Source: Mesorhabditis belari (Eukaryota; Nematoda; Chromadorea; Rhabditida; Rhabditidae). From it: a DNA stretch of 64,000 nt. Below the pieces are notes generated by a model. That model saw only the letters and a list, made by a program, of their open reading frames with translations. It ran no database searches and was not told the origin of the DNA. A program made the position numbers and the translations under genes. Numbering within the stretch: position 1 is the first letter of the stretch; the number at the start of each line of letters is the position of its first letter. Location of the stretch: NCBI GenBank assembly GCA_958450365.1, contig CAUEEP010000937.1:248001-312000 (forward strand). Reading direction: 5' to 3'. Below, piece by piece: positions 10,816 through 21,475 of this stretch.

Positions 10816-11080
10816 ACTTTATTCAGGACCTGAGATAAAGTGCGCTAGATTTAAGATGAAAACACATGAGTTCATACACATAACACGAAAAGGGCGGATA
10901 AAAAGCACGATATAATATATGGGTAGCACAGATAACGTCAAGGATCCACTAGAGCTTCAAGATCAAGATCATCTACAGATAATTTAAAGGATATTAGATC
11001 TCTTTTTACAATGGCTTTTGTTTTGAGTGTAAAACTAAACCGATTTTTGCTCTTTAAAGCCTCTGGCTTGGCAATGGTCA
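10816..11080 (-). pseudogene. LINE 3' end, C-terminal ORF fragment
   Basis: Read on the minus strand, about 11,076 to 10,938 encodes a C-terminal tail resembling non-LTR polyproteins (SKNRFSFTLKTKAI ... LISFKLSVDDLDLEALVDP, then TGA). About 120 bases of 3' UTR-like sequence and a GATA tail follow. There is no upstream RT core, so this is a 5'-truncated insertion. The ending DDLDLEAL resembles RIDALDLVAL in the fragment at 3,344, so both may belong to one family. Confidence 0.6.
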
Positions 11081-11597
11081 CTTAGTGAAATGAATGAATA
11101 ATAATGGAAATGAAATAATAATGGAAATAATTTTTAGAAAAAGGAAACAATGTTCTTTTGGAAACTATAGATGTGAAATCACTACAATGTAGTGAAAAAG
11201 CTGATCAGGTGTACTTTGTGCTCAAATTTGTAAACGCGCCTCTTCTGAATTGTAAACGCGCCTCTTCTGAATTCCTCGTTTTCCTCACAAGAAAGTGAAG
11301 ATTTCTGGCATTTTTAGAGAACTTTTCATTAAAGTCTCCTTTTTTTCTCAAATTCCAATCTTTCCCAGTCTCCAAACCCTTTTATTTTTATATTTGTCCC
11401 CTCAAAAATCCCTTATCAATCACATTTTTTTGTTTCGGGAGTCGGAAACTTCTCAATAATCAAAAAAAACTCAAAAATATCTTAAATATCTAAAATATTT
11501 AAATTTTAAAATTTAGAAATGAATTTTACCTTGATTTTCTTGATCCGCGACCCCGGATCGGGCTGGCTCATCAACACTGAAAGAAAAAGTTGTATTT

Positions 11598-11893
11598 ACC
11601 GTATTTCTTCGAATAGAAGACCGGGTAAAGAGTATCATGCTCCTGCGTAGCAGCCCTGCGTACTCCAGTGTAGCAGCCCTTTTTAAAATTTCTTTTCTGC
11701 ATAAAAGTTTCAATGAAGTGCTATAGGGCTGGAAAATGGCTCAAAAATCTGTTAGCTCATGCGGTATTTTTGAGTCATTTTCCAGCCCTATAGCACTTCG
11801 TTGGAAAGCTTTTATGCAGAAAAGAAATTTTAAAAAGGGGAGTACGCGATGATACTCTTTACCCGGTCTTCTATTCGAAGAAATGCGGTAAAA
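11598..11893. mobile_element. MITE with TACCGTATTTCTTCGAATAG ends
   Basis: Near-perfect palindrome: the left end TACCGTATTTCTTCGAATAGAAGACCGGG is mirrored at the right end, and the internal AAATTTCTTTTCTGCATAAAA segment is mirrored too. The centre is near 11,750. A short segment with GTAGCAGCCCT is duplicated in the left arm only. No coding capacity. Confidence 0.9.
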
Positions 11894-11904
11894 TTGGAAA
11901 GCAA

Positions 11905-12110
11905 TTCGAATTTAAATGAAATTAAGCATTTAAATTAAGAAATTAAATGAAATTAAGCATTTAAATCAAATTAAGCATTCAAATTAAGCAATTAAATTAA
12001 GCAATTAAATTAAGTAAGACATTCAAATTAAGCAATTAAATTAAATTAAGCATTTAAATCAAATTAAGCATTTAAATTAAGCATTTAAATCAAGTAAGAC
12101 ATTCAAATTT
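11905..12110. repeat. Degenerate AAATTAAGCATTTAAAT repeat
   Basis: Imperfect tandem units of about 11-17 bases based on AAATTAAGCATTTAAAT. Low complexity, no coding capacity. The next 300 bases hold no gene I can see. Confidence 0.85.
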
Positions 12111-12476
12111 ATCTATTTAATATATTAAAATTGAAAAATCTTTCTCAACGCCAAATCCATTAGGGATTCATGGAAAATCGGATGAAAAAAAGAAAACAAA
12201 AACAAAAATTCGATCGATTTTTGAATGGAAAAACAGGATCAAGGGGGGGGGGGAAATGATTTAAAAAAAAGAAAGGTTTGCGATTAAAAACATTTGGCAA
12301 ATTCAAAAGTAGCTCGAAAATGGGAATTCGAAAGCAATTCGAAAGTAACTTTTGCAACTAAAGTACTGTAAAGAAATATTCTTTGCTTGCTTGGTACTCT
12401 TCACTCAAGACACGTTATTTCTTGTTTCGAGATATCTGATCTCACTTGAATTAAAACACTTTATTCAATAGCCGAC

Positions 12477-13215
12477 TGACTCGGGATCTTTGGGCTCTCA
12501 CTTGACTCGGGATCTTTGGGCTCTCACTTGACACGGGATCTTTGGGCTCTCACTTGACACGGGATCTTTGGGCTCTCACTTGACTCGGGATCTTTGGGCT
12601 CCACTTGACTCGGGATCTTTGGGCCTCACTTGACTCGGGATCTTTGGGCCTCACTTGACTCGGGATCTTTGGGCCTCACTTGACACGGATCTTTGGGCCT
12701 CACTTGACTCGGGATCTTTGGGCCTCACTTGACTCGGGATCTTTGGGCCCACTTGACTCGGGATCTTTGGGCTCTCACTTGACTCGGGATCTTTGGGCTC
12801 TCACTTGACTCGGGATCTTTGGGCTCTCACTTGACTCGGGATCTTTGGGCTCTCACTTGACTCGGGATCTTTGGGCTCTCACTTGACACGGGATCTTTGG
12901 GCTCTCACTTGACTCGGGATCTTTGGGCTCTCACTTGACTCGGGATCTTTGGGCCTCACTTGACCGGGATCTTTGGGCCTCACTTGACTCGGGATCTTTG
13001 GGCCTCATTGACCGGGATCTTTGGGCCCACTTGACTCGGGATCTTTGGGCCTCACTTGACCGGGATCTTTGGGCCTCACTTGACTCGGGATCTTTGGGCT
13101 CTCACTTGACTCGGGATCTTTGGGCTCTCACTTGACTCGGGATCTTTGGGCTCTCACTTGACTCGGGATCTTTGGGCTCTCACTTGACTCGGGATCTTTG
13201 GGCTCTCACTTGAGC
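12477..13215. repeat. 26-base minisatellite (TTGACTCGGGATCTTTGGGC...)
   Basis: About 29 units of consensus CACTTGACTCGGGATCTTTG plus GGCTCT. Shorter variants (missing TC, CT or T) cluster in the middle of the array while full-length units lie on both sides. Unit variants shift the frame, so no long ORF survives across it. Confidence 0.95.
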
Positions 13216-14070
13216 AACTTTCACACAAGATCGACAATTGAATTAAAAGTGACGATAAAAACAGAAAACATTTCGTCCTAATTAGGACAAAACTTTCACA
13301 CAATGAGAGGAAAGCAGTAAAAAATGAAAGATAACAACAACAAAATGAAAAACAGGTGCCTTATATAGGCTTTAACACAAGATACTCAGCTAACAAGTTA
13401 CAAAACAATAAATGATTTGGGGCGCGAAATAGAATCAAGGCGCACCGATTTCCTCAATACTTTTCCAATTTTTAGGCTGTCAGAGTTAGATAACTTTTAG
13501 TGGCTATTCGCCACAAATACCGAGAGCTATTCGCCACAAATATCGTAATCTTGGCTTGTCTAGTGATCAAAGAAATTCTAAAGAAATTTGCAAAATCTCT
13601 GAGACTTTAAGCTTCAATTTTATCTTTTTTTCTTTCAAAGTAGCATCAAAAGCATCAAAAAGTAGCATCAGAAACATTTCTGAAATGGTAAAAATAAGAA
13701 AAACGGCTTCTGGCTCGTAAATAAACTGTAAGCCTTTGAAATTTACATCAAAAAAAAAACTTAAAACGGAGGAAAAGAATGCAATTGGAAGAGTGCAAAT
13801 GAACCCTGATAACCCTCTCGCATTTCTTTTTCCGATCATAAATTTGTCACAGAAAACCGTCCCGAAAAATCATCTCCAAACCATTTTTTTTCGCAAATAA
13901 AATTTTACACTGCGTCAATGAAACTCCAATTTTTTTTTTTTTGTCTTTCTTGAGAGGCCGGAATTCCCGAATTTGAGGGTTAGAGGCTTATTTTGAGTCA
14001 CTCAAATGAATCAGCGAATAGGATTTGACGAATGGTGAAGCTAGATTTTTTGGATTAGAATTTAGCAAGC
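13216..14070. other. Stretch without a recognised gene
   Basis: Mixed AT-rich sequence. Short homopolymer runs occur. I see no exon chain, tRNA or transposase motif. Confidence 0.5.
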
Positions 14071-14074
14071 AGAT

Positions 14075-14315
14075 GGTAGCTGGAATACGGCTATGATAGG
14101 ACTGCGGTAGGATTACGGTGGGATTACAGCAGCTATGAAATACGGCTATGATAGGATTACGGCAGCTATGAAATACGGCTATGATAGGACTGCGGTAGGA
14201 TTACAGCAGCTATGAAATACAGCTATGATAGGATTACAGCAGCTATGAAATACAGCTATGATAGGATTACGGCAGCTATGAAATACGGCTATGATAAGAT
14301 TACGGCAGCTTTTCC
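14075..14315. repeat. Tandem repeat GGATTACGGCAGCTATGAAA...
   Basis: Units of about 33 bases (ATACGGCTATGATAGGATTA plus CGGCAGCTATGAA) with a nested shorter variant carrying GACTGCGGTAGG. Six to seven units are visible. Confidence 0.9.
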
Positions 14316-15646
14316 CTAGACACAACTTTTAGGAATCAGAAAAAAGTATTTCTTATAGTATTCATGATGTAAATGAATATGATGTAATTATTCAAATAAA
14401 AGCACACCCCAAAGGGCATTGAAAAAGAGAAGCACACTCTCACTCTCAATAAAAGCATCACTTTTTATTGTGCGCTAAAACTACCGTACACCAGTTAACT
14501 TTGCTGCTGTTAAATTGCTCTGAAACTATCCAAAAGTCATTCGTCTGTTTAGCTTCTTTAATTTTCTTTTCTCTTTTTATTATTACTCTTTTCTTATAAC
14601 TTCTTTATAACTTTATTTGTTTTTTTATTACTTTATTCGTTTTCATTCAATAATTTTTTATTTTTAGATAGCCAGCTCAACAACGTTCAAGCTTTGACGA
14701 ATTCGAGGAGTCTCGGAAAAACGAATGATGAACGATGAAGAAGATATGAAGAAGATATGAAGATGGTATGAAGAAAGATGCGAAGTTTCGCGAGAAGTCG
14801 ATTGGTTGCAAAAGGATAACGAAAGCCGCAGTGATGTAGATTTGCGAAAGTAAATCTACATGATTTGGTAGAGGGGGAGCCAAGATCGACGTGATGACAT
14901 GATGCGACATGACATGATGCCCATGGCGATGACGTTTCGAGTGAAAACAAAGATGATCCACTCGGAGCTTCACAAAAACGAAAGGCTTATAGAAGAAGTT
15001 GAAAATTAGACGCTGTGGAATGCGAGAGAAAATTTCAAACAAAACTGCCAGTGGTGTCAATCGAGCTATGATTGTGCGACGGGTTCAGCAAAAGGATCAA
15101 ATCGAGCAGCAACAATCTAATGAAATCAAGCGTTTGGAAGGAGTCGGAAGGCATTTGACAACAGTTGAATTAGAAGACGAATTAACTGGATTCGAGAGAA
15201 ATGCAAAACTGAAAGTCTCAAGGCGATCGATTCGGAAACAGGCGTTGAAGTTGGGATCAGTGTTATTGCATTATTGGTTATAATTTGTTGTTATAGCCAA
15301 TTGTTGTTTGTTATTAACTTGTTTGTTGTTATTAACTTTTCTCTCATTAGAAATATATGAATTCTTAAATATATTTTCAAACTATGATTTCTTGTTATTT
15401 TGATTTTACAAGAATGCAACAATAAAACGATGGCAACAAAACACTTAAAACCAATGATCTTTTTTGGCAGCTTCGTCCCAGAAGAGGTCCAGCAAGCTTT
15501 TAGAGTTATTGCTACTGCCATTTCCATAAGACTTCATAAAGAATAACACGAAATCATAGTTTGAGAATAAGCCCGATCGATTCATCACCATCGAAAGCCC
15601 CTCAGTGTAAAATTTCAACATGTCAAGACGAGTTTACAAATTATTA

Positions 15647-16295
15647 GGGTGGTGCAAAAGAAACTGCCGATGGGTATCAGCCTGGTCTCAACGGGTCCGA
15701 GGGGGGGGGGGGGTGTGGGGGAAAGGGGAAAAAAGGGGGCCAAAACGTTTATCAGAAACGAGCGATGCTAACGGCATTATTTTTTTTATGTTTTGTTCGC
15801 ATATCTATTTGCTATTTATTTTGACATTTGAATTTTTTGGTTCTTGTTTATTTTATTTTAAAAATGCTTATATTTTTTATTTAGATCATGGTGGAGCAAA
15901 AGCTTGTGCTACGAGCAGCATTACTGTTTAACTTCAAAATTGGAAAGTCTGCTGCCGAATCGCATCGTTCTCTCTATGCTGCTTCTCTGTGATCTCTGTG
16001 CTGCCTTCGGAGATGGCAGTTTGTCTCTCAGGCAGTGTCAGACTTGGTTTCAACGATTCCGAGAGGGAGACGAGACTTTGGAAGATACGGTCAAATACGG
16101 TTCCAATACGGTTCTTTACGAGCACGGTTCGAGGCCAGAAGTCGTGAAAGAAGCCAAGCTGAGGGACGTTATTCAGGCCGATCCATGCCAATCTGCTCGA
16201 GATCTTGCGAAAATATTCCATTGTGGTCATGTCACCATCGAACGCCATCTTTTTTTTAATTTACCGTCAAATCGGCAGTTTCTTTTGCACCACCC
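15647..16295 (+). mobile_element. Mariner deletion derivative (copy A)
   Basis: The ends GGGTGGTGCAAAAGAAACTG and CAGTTTCTTTTGCACCACCC are perfect inverted repeats flanked by TA on both sides, the Tc1/mariner target duplication. The ORF begins MVEQKLVLRAALLF and continues, after a stop, with the mariner N-terminal helix-turn-helix (CQTWFQRFREGD ... [20 protein letters not shown]). The catalytic domain is absent. Two oddities are a G-rich run at about 15,700-15,740 and a small insert of the AATACGGTTCC satellite at about 16,085-16,118, exactly where copy C (61,769) is uninterrupted. Confidence 0.9.
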
Positions 16296-16319
16296 TATTA
16301 AAAATTAATTACAAATTGA

Positions 16320-16905
16320 GCACTACCTTTGCACCTTACGGTACTTAAATATAAGTACAGAAGGCGTTGCTAAAAGGATTGAAAACATATTCCTTCTAAT
16401 GAACAATCTAAAAAACAATCTAGCACACCAGAACAGGTGCATTTACAAATTAGAGCAAAAAGTAAAGCCAGTGCGCCGTCAGTAAAGCCGTCAAATCATC
16501 GCAAATCAAAAATCAAAAAAAAAATCGCAAAATGTTTTGTAAAGGAATAATTATAACCGAAAGTGCCAAAATCTATCAAAAACCAATATCTAAAGTTCTT
16601 CCAACCAAAAAGCACAAAATAAAACCGATTGAGCTGAACTCTTCTATCCGAAATCAATGCGCGAATCGGGGATGTGGTGGGGGGAAAATGAAAGAGGAAA
16701 TGGGGAAAAGAGAAAAAAAAAGGGGATCTATACAGGGAGAAGTTCCAATCATAAATGTCAATACAGTCAATTCCTGAAAAAAACCTCTTGACAAATAGAA
16801 ACAAATGTGAGGAATTTTTCACCTTTGAGGCGTTTTCGGAAGCCCAAGGAAAGGCCAACTATGAGTCTTACTTGGTCTACTTTGGGCTCTCATATAAAAA
16901 CGCTC
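16320..16905. other. Stretch without a recognised gene
   Basis: AT-rich DNA. A copy of the dispersed short repeat (GCACACCAGAACAGGTGC / TTACAAATTAGAGCAAAAAG) is at about 16,424-16,465. A K/E-rich frame at 16,532-16,777 has no recognisable domain. Confidence 0.4.
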
Positions 16906-17065
16906 CTCCTGGTGCACTGATCAAAATAGGAACCGTATTGGATCAAAAAAAGAACCGTATTGGATCAAAATAGGAACCGTATTGGAACCGTATTGGATCA
17001 AAAAAAGAACCGTATTGGAACCGGATTAGATCAAAATAGGAAGTGCACCAGGAGGAGTGTTTTTA
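16905..17065. repeat. GGAACCGTATT satellite in the centre of a palindrome
   Basis: A short array of GGAACCGTATT and GGATCAAAATA units (about 16,918-17,042) is flanked by inverted CTCCTCCTGGTGCACT and AGTGCACCAGGAGGAG. The flanks match the dispersed GCACxAGAAGG repeat, so the satellite has grown in the centre of an inverted pair of that repeat. Confidence 0.85.
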
Positions 17066-17387
17066 GCCCATTTATCCATATTAAAGAGTGAAAAATGAGA
17101 AATTCAGTGCACTAGAAGGAGTGTGTTTACAAATTTGAGCAAAGCACACGAGCAGGAAGCGCAAAGAAAGGTTAAATATTTGACCTTTAACATCTAGCTC
17201 TTCAAATTGCAATTCGCACCAGAATTCGCACCAGAACGCACAGAAAGGCGTGTTTTTACAAGTTTACCCACCGAATAGTGTTAATCTAGTAATTCTAGTG
17301 TAAACAGCACTAGAATTACAAGCACTGCCTTAAACCTTAGCACTGCCTTGGTATTTATCTGTTTATCAAAAAACAGAATAAATTGTC

Positions 17388-17470
17388 GGTGGTGGGACTC
17401 GAACCCACTGCAAGAAGTGGCATCGATTCCGTAGGCCGGCTCACTATCCCCTAGGCCAATGCTGCTCTTT
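17388..17470 (-). other. Degenerate tRNA-like sequence
   Basis: On the minus strand GTGGGTTCGAGTCCCAC makes a perfect T arm with B box. TGGCCTAGGGG about 45 bases upstream resembles an A box or D arm. The outer acceptor strands do not pair (CACCGAC against a non-complementary 5' side), and the anticodon arm is poor. Most likely a tRNA pseudogene or the head of a tRNA-derived SINE. Confidence 0.4.
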
Positions 17471-18324
17471 CTCCGTTTTACAGGTGAGCAAAATGTCTAT
17501 GGAGTGAATCAATTAAGTCTAGCACAAAAATTTTCACCACAAATCTGAGCCACGATGATTGATCGTGAGCACCACAAATCTGAGCGATCATTTCAGGAGA
17601 ACCACTTTTTGAGTGTTCTTTTCAAATTTTCGCGAACAAAAAGTTCAAATGAGATTGAAACGATTGATTGGAAATGGTTGGAAAAGGGGAAAGGGGAAAG
17701 GAGAAAAAAGTTGAGGAGATCGTCGAGGAGATCATTGAAGAGATCACAATGAAATGTGAGCCGAAAATGAAAGAGATGAAAGGGATGGTGTGTCTTTTGA
17801 TCTGTGTTGTCAAAAAATTGGTGGCGTTTGGGAAATTTCCTTTGAATCGTTGCCTAATAAATAGTTTACGTGTTTTCTTCAACCAATGGTTTCTCTAAAA
17901 GGATTCTCTAATTGCTCAAAAGCCGCCAAACGAGTTCGAAGATGTCATCGTGAACTTTGTAATGGAAGGATACGATTCACAGCTTCGGCAAAAGGAAGAA
18001 TACGATTTGTTCTATACGGTGGATGAAACAGGACTGGCAAATGGTGGTGGTGGCCGCTTGGTGGCAAATGCGACAAAACAAAATGAGCCAGGGAGATCAC
18101 CGTCTTGAGTACAGGACAAAATACCAGGATGTTAACTGTTAACGGTCATGTTAACTGGAAGATCAGATGGAATCAAGTGCCGCCCACTTGTCTTGCTTAA
18201 GAGGAAGCCCTGATCCGGTCATTGAAAAGCAATTCAAGGGAGAGCTCAAGGCTTAAACTGGAAAGACGTGGTTCGATGCTCACATCGATGACATTCGATG
18301 ACACGCTCACATCGATTTACTTGG

Positions 18325-18478
18325 ACGTTTAGATGAATACCGGACGTTTGGATCAATGCCGGACGTTTGAATCAATACCGGACGTTTGGATCAATACCGG
18401 ATGTTTGAATCAATACCGGACGTTTGGATCAATACCGGACGTTTGGATCAATACCGAACGTTTCGATCAATTTCGTTC
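18325..18478. repeat. 22-base tandem repeat GGACGTTTGGATCAATACCG
   Basis: About seven units of GGACGTTTGGATCAATACCG plus two bases, with drift at both edges. It lies between the catalytic and C-terminal pieces of the decayed pogo/Tc5-like element. Confidence 0.9.
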
Positions 18479-18989
18479 AAAAAGCGACTGCTCCTCATTT
18501 CGATGTAATATCAGCGTCAAATGTCACATCACATCTTCACAAATCACAAAAAAGAAGCTCAAGTCGCTGAAGCTATGGCTATGGTGCTCAGAGGAACGGC
18601 TGTGGTGCTCAGAGAAACGACAAAATTCATCCAACCGCTTGACGACTTTTAGAACCTAGAACCTATTCAAAACAAAGATCCGTCACTTCTACGACGAATG
18701 GATGATGGATGATGACCACGAAAAGACAGTCTGACAATCTGACATAATGAACCAAATTTAGAGAGATATGGAACCAAATTTAGTGGGACAGTCTGACAAA
18801 GGGCACCCCGATGGACGTTTAGCTACAATGGCTCATAAACGCCTGTAGTATTTCAAGTATTCCAAAGGCGCTGAAAAGTCTTTCAAGACTTGTGGGATGT
18901 TGATGAATCCGAGAACGATCAAATCCACTGTTTTGGCAGGTTTCCAACTGAACACCGTTTCCAATTAAACTGTTGAAACTTTCGATTGG

Positions 18990-19500
18990 ATGAACTGATC
19001 AAATTTGCGCTGATTCTTCGAGATTTCTTCAGGCCATAGAATTTTGTTGTTGATTATTGAGCCAAATTGAGCCAAATTGTTGATTATTTGAGCCAAATTT
19101 TATAGCTCATTTTGAAGCCTAATTTCTGCGACTCAAATATGAATCACTCTTACAATTCGAGCCAATCATCCTCATTATCAAATCATCTGTGAAATCAAAT
19201 CAAATCAGCTTTTGAAACGTTATTTGCACTGAAGCATTGGTTTGAAACGATCAAAATTTGCTGAAAACAAATATGCAGATAAGCTTAGCTTGTTTTCGAG
19301 AACTTTGAGCCTTCAAACTTTCAGAAATTACCGTTTTATCTGTTCTCCAAAAACTAACAATACTATTCGATTTTTTTCATAAGAAAACATTCTCACATGG
19401 ACAATTACTCATCGACCAATTTCTCTCAAAAATTTCATCGAAATCCTTGAGTGAAAAGGAGTCACCCTTATCTAAGAGAAAAATCACGGAAAAAGTATGA
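18990..19500. other. Stretch without a recognised gene
   Basis: AT-rich sequence with a short local duplication of TTGAGCCAAATTG at about 19,058-19,100. Nothing else recognised. Confidence 0.5.
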
Positions 19501-19514
19501 GCTTATTGTGAAGG

Positions 19515-20055
19515 AGAAAATGGAAGGGGAAAATGGAAGGAGAAAATGGAAGAAGGAGAAAATGGAAGAAGGAGAAAATGGAAGAAGGAGAGAATGGAAG
19601 AAGGAGAGAATGGAAGGAGAAAATGGAAGAAGGAGAAAATGGAAGAAGGAGAGAATGGAAGGAGAAAATGGAAGATGGAGAGAATGGAAGGAGAAAATGG
19701 AAGAAGGAGAGAATGGAAGAAGGAGAAAATGGAAGGAGAAAATGGAAGATGGAGAGAATGGAAGGAGAAAATGGAAGATGGAGAGAATGGAAGGAGAAAA
19801 TGGAAGAAGGAGAGAATGGAAGAAGGAGAAAATGGAAGGAGAAAATGGAAGATGGAGAGAATGGAAGGAGAAAATGGAAGGGAGAGAATGGAAGAAGGAG
19901 AAAATGGAAGGAGAAAATGGAAGAGGGGAAAATGGAAGAAATGGGAAGGAGAAAATGGAAGAAGGAGAAAATGGAAGAAGGAGAGAATGGAAGGAGAAAA
20001 TGGAAGAAGGAGAAAATGGAAGAAGGAGAAAATGAAAGAAGGAGAAAATGGAAAA
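19515..20055. repeat. Purine-rich minisatellite GGAGAAAATGGAAGAA
   Basis: Irregular tandem units of 13-16 bases (GGAGAAAATGGAA, GGAGAAAATGGAAGAA, GGAGAGAATGGAAGAT). One strand is almost purely purine for more than 500 bases. Long open frames appear in all frames of both strands (WKEKMEEGEN, FSPSSIFSF), a by-product of composition and not gene evidence. Confidence 0.95.
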
Positions 20056-20339
20056 ATGACCAAAACATGTGATCGAAAAAGAATAAGAGAAATGGTGGGT
20101 GTAGAAGTGAAATGAATGAAAGGAGATAAAAATAAAGAAGTGATCAGAAAACATGAAAAAGAACCTGTAGAACTCTTATTGAGAAATCCGCTTCTTGAGA
20201 CGGATCTAACTATAAGTTTTTACAAAGCCTTTGCAAACGAATTTGCATTTGTACTCGTACTCAAATTGCACACAAATGCATACAGCAATCTAATCTTAAT
20301 CTGACAAAGCCTCCAGCTTAAAAATGAGATCAACTACTA

Positions 20340-20600
20340 CCGTAAATTCTCTAATAGAACGCCACCTTCTCGTAAAGTCGCGTAGTTTAACCTCTTTTTA
20401 GAAAATCATTTTTTTTCTTAGCCCCTAGATTTTTCCCAACTACACTTTTAGTACCAAAAAAATACTAGATTTCAAGGGCTATCATTTGACACCATTTAGC
20501 ACACTGTAGCTTAAAACAGCGCGAAGAATGGGATGTTCAAAGATAGACTACGCGACTGTACGCCCGTCATTATGGGGATGGCGTTAAGTATTTACGGTAA
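20340..20600. mobile_element. MITE with TACCGTAAAT ends
   Basis: The left end CTACCGTAAATTCTCTAATAG returns as TTAAGTATTTACGGTA at the right end. Inside, the arms pair imperfectly (GTCGCGTAGTTTAACC against AGACTACGCGACTGTACGC). Same terminal motif as the elements near 2,615 and 29,610. No ORF. Confidence 0.75.
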
Positions 20601-21475
20601 TTTGTTCTCAAAATTTCAGTTATTGAAAACGCCTTTTTTTCGAATTTGTGTTTTATTCCTTTCGAATAAATTAGGTTTTTCGAATTTGAACGGTTTGAAA
20701 AATGAAAGACCTCTCTTTGAAAAGATTTGTGATGTTTTCACTTTCTATTTTGCATTATCTTTGAATTAAGTTGCCTAATATACATATATAGAGTTGTAGA
20801 GGCATATATAGAGATGTAGAGGCGAAATAACTGAAACATATAAATTTCAGCAGAGCGCGATAAAGAGACATGAGACCGCAGGGGGGGAGTGGATGGGAAA
20901 GAATTGATCGCGGGGACTTTTATGTGTATGTGTGCATCCCATTGCACTCTTCCACATTTCCCCTCCCTTTTTTCTCTTCACGCACAGTCTATCTCTCAAT
21001 GCATGCCTATATTTATTTTTTTGTCTTTCTTCTATCGGGGATGTGCGTTCCCCCACACACACACACATTCACCCGATGCCCGTCAGGAAAAAAAGGAGAA
21101 GAACTGTTATCTCGCACTCCCACCCTCACAGCGATTAGTGCGGAGGCCACATGCTGTCCGGCAAACGGGAAATGGAACCACCTGGGTGTATAAATAAATG
21201 AGCACCTGAATAGATATAAAATACTTGTATCTAGTGGATGTAAAACTGGATTTATTTATCGATAAAGTGGTGAAAAATGAAAACAACTAATAGTCAATTC
21301 ACTAAACGCTAAAATTTTGTGCCATTTGGCGTTGCTCCCATTTACTTTACAATTCTTCAAGTGTTTTACTTCAATTTAAAAATCTTTTCATAATTTATTA
21401 CTCGAATCCAAAAACCCATGTAAAAGAAGCAACGAGATGACGAGAAACAAGTTTAGTGATCGAGAATGGACGACT
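20601..21475. other. Stretch without a recognised gene
   Basis: Contains a pyrimidine-rich, C-rich segment (about 20,930-21,190) with CACACACA and CCCTCCC runs, and overlapping short ORFs without recognisable domains. From about 21,330 onward the sequence aligns with about 26,000-26,140, so the duplication described for the flanking paralogue extends into this region. Confidence 0.45.

Larger units (their letters stand above)
14680..18990 (+). mobile_element. Decayed pogo/Tc5-like transposon, interrupted by other insertions
   Basis: Three plus-strand pieces occur in the expected order. First, 14,999-15,283 holds a CENP-B/pogo-type helix-turn-helix segment (RLEGVGRHLTTVELEDEL ... VSRRSIRKQALKLG). 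Second, about 17,925-18,105 contains YTVDETGL, the usual first catalytic aspartate of pogo/Tc5 DDE domains, followed by a stop. Third, about 18,875-18,985 contains SFKTCG and, in another frame, ESENDQIHCF, a motif seen at the C-terminus of this type of transposase and also in the relic at 49,540. Stops and frameshifts separate the pieces, and a mariner deletion derivative sits between the first two. That they come from one insertion is an inference. Confidence 0.5.

Noticed and set aside
14677..15060. 127-codon minus-strand ORF
   Set aside because: No domain; it overlaps the plus-strand segment with transposase-like helix-turn-helix, so it is probably a shadow.
17388..17470. Functional tRNA gene
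   Set aside because: A T arm and A-box-like sequence exist, but the acceptor strands do not pair and the anticodon arm is poor.
19451..20154. Several ORFs of about 180-230 codons (KEKMEEGEN and FSPSSIFSF types)
   Set aside because: Composition artefact of a purine-rich minisatellite, open in nearly every frame of both strands.
20870..21197. Overlapping ORFs in the C-rich segment
   Set aside because: Three frames of the same low-complexity stretch, no domain, no splice pattern.
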